From the NCBI GenBank assembly GCA_017424205.1, contig JAFPAS010000016.1:1-5197 (forward strand): a stretch of DNA of 5,197 bases, read 5' to 3'. This stretch comes from Prevotella sp. (GTDB lineage: Bacteria > Bacteroidota > Bacteroidia > Bacteroidales > Bacteroidaceae). Below the pieces are notes generated by a model, which had not been told where the DNA came from, searched no databases, and saw only the letters and a list, made by a program, of their open reading frames with translations. Position 1 is the first letter of the stretch. The number at the start of each line of letters is the position of its first letter. Position numbers and translations under genes: made by a program. This document shows, in pieces, positions 4,145 through 5,197 of the stretch.

Positions 4145-5197
4145 CTATCCCACAGTACCCTCAAGCGATACGCTGAGTAGCTTCTGTGCTTCAACAGCAA
4201 ACTCCATAGGCAGCTTGTTCAGCACCTCCTTGGCATAGCCGTTGACGATGAGGCCCACCGCCTGCTCCATCGGAATGCCGCGCTGCTGGCAGTAGAAGAG
4301 CTGGTCTTCGCTGATTTTTGACGTTGTCGCCTCATGCTCGAAGATAGCCGTGTCGTTGTGAGCATCCATATATGGGAAAGTATGCGCACCACATTCAGAA
4401 CCCAGCAGTAGCGAGTCGCACGATGAGTAGTTGCGTGCATTATCAGCGTTCGATGTCGCACGCACCAGTCCGCGGTACGAGTTCTGCGAGTGTCCGGCAG
4501 AGATGCCCTTCGATATGATAGTCGACTTTGTGTTCTTGCCCATATGTATCATCTTCGTGCCGGTGTCAGCCTCCTGGTAGTTGTTTGTCACAGCCACAGA
4601 GTAGAACTCCGCCACAGAGTCGTCGCCGCGCAGGATGCACGACGGATACTTCCATGTAATAGCCGAGCCAGTCTCCACCTGAGTCCATGAGAGCTTTGCT
4701 CCTTTGCCTCTGAGGTCGCCACGCTTAGTCACGAGGTTAAGCACACCGCCCTTGCCGTTCTCGTCGCCAGGATACCAGTTCAGCACCGTAGAGTATTTCA
4801 CCTCTGCATGGTCGTTCACCACGATTTCTACGATGGCAGCATGCAGCTGGTTCTCGTCGCGCATAGGAGCTGTACAACCCTCGAGGTATGACACGTATGC
4901 GCCGTCGTCAGCGATAATCAGTGTGCGTTCAAACTGTCCGGTGTTGCGTGCGTTGATGCGGAAGTAGCTCGACAGCTCCATAGGACATCTCACGCCCTTC
5001 GGTATGTATACGAACGAGCCATCGCTGAATACAGCCGAGTTGAGAGCGGCATAGAAGTTATCGCGATATGGCACTACTGTTCCGAGATACTGGCGCACCA
5101 GGTCAGGATGCTCCTTCACCGCCTCGCCTATCGACATGAATATGATGCCCTTCTCCTTCAGTTTCTCCTTGAATGTCGTCTTCACCGACACCGAGTC
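4145..5197 (-). CDS. sufB: Fe-S cluster assembly scaffold SufB (C-terminal part)
   Basis: SufB forms, with SufC and SufD, the cytoplasmic SufBC2D scaffold on which Fe-S clusters are built from sulfur delivered by SufS with SufE or SufU. The frame stays open to the right edge, and the residues before the GTG at 5191 (Asp-Ser) continue the family sequence DSVSV, so that GTG is internal. About 130 N-terminal residues of a roughly 480-residue protein are missing. Numbered from that GTG, visible hallmarks are [15 protein letters not shown] (66-80), YLEGCTAP (102-109, Cys106 matching E. coli C254), [16 protein letters not shown] (175-190), [24 protein letters not shown] (218-241), Cys258 in SSCDS (matching C405), CGAHTFPY (267-274), HEATTS (286-291, matching H433/E434) and the end [15 protein letters not shown] helix. 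Alignment to E. coli is from memory. The stop is TAG at 4147-4145. No sufC follows. Sampled G+C is higher than in the Fic gene. Confidence 0.97.
   Translation of the reverse strand, partial: DSVSVKTTFKEKLKEKGIIFMSIGEAVKEHPDLVRQYLGTVVPYRDNFYAALNSAVFSDGSFVYIPKGVRCPMELSSYFRINARNTGQFERTLIIADDGAYVSYLEGCTAPMRDENQLHAAIVEIVVNDHAEVKYSTVLNWYPGDENGKGGVLNLVTKRGDLRGKGAKLSWTQVETGSAITWKYPSCILRGDDSVAEFYSVAVTNNYQEADTGTKMIHMGKNTKSTIISKGISAGHSQNSYRGLVRATSNADNARNYSSCDSLLLGSECGAHTFPYMDAHNDTAIFEHEATTSKISEDQLFYCQQRGIPMEQAVGLIVNGYAKEVLNKLPMEFAVEAQKLLSVSLEGTVG

Noticed and set aside
5191..5197. GTG at 5191 as the start of sufB
   Set aside because: The frame continues upstream to the window edge and the codons before it (Asp-Ser) match the internal DSVSV block of SufB, so the true start is outside.

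Overview
All recognisable genes lie on the minus strand, so the window reads right to left. It looks like chromosomal DNA of a Bacteroidota member, most likely Bacteroidales (Prevotella/Bacteroides-like). The grounds are a DUF4230 protein (a family I know mainly from Bacteroidota), a RhuM-Fic fusion of a kind common in that group, A/T-rich leaders without a well-placed Shine-Dalgarno sequence, and long intergenic gaps filled with short degenerate tandem repeats. The genus is inference.

Layout in transcription order: (1) 5197-4145, the C-terminal part of sufB, the Fe-S cluster scaffold subunit, whose start lies beyond the window edge. (2) 4144-3723, a 422-nt gap with no gene. It holds heptamer, decamer and 11-mer arrays, a 14-bp perfect palindrome and a nested inverted repeat. 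(3) 3722-2745, a RhuM + Fic/Doc fusion with an intact Fic motif of the Doc (NKR) type and lower sampled G+C than its neighbours. (4) 2744-2438, a 307-nt gap with heptamer and octamer arrays and possible hairpins. (5) 2437-995, a MOP-superfamily polysaccharide (Wzx-like) flippase. (6) 994-774, a gap with two overlapping, mutually exclusive hairpins and a nine-unit 9-bp CTAG array. (7) 773-159, a membrane-anchored DUF4230 protein. (8) 78-1, the first 26 codons of an exported protein cut by the left edge.

SufB is housekeeping (Fe-S assembly), and the flippase, DUF4230 protein and exported protein are envelope-related. The last three may form one transcription unit, though with sizeable gaps. The Fic gene looks like an accessory insertion: no antitoxin is visible beside it, it differs in composition, and related heptamer repeats sit on both sides. 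sufC, which commonly follows sufB in Bacteroidota, is absent here. No complete new multi-gene system is visible. The least explained signals are the intergenic arrays, each with its own strict period (7, 8, 9, 10 or 11 bp), and the overlapping hairpins upstream of the DUF4230 gene.
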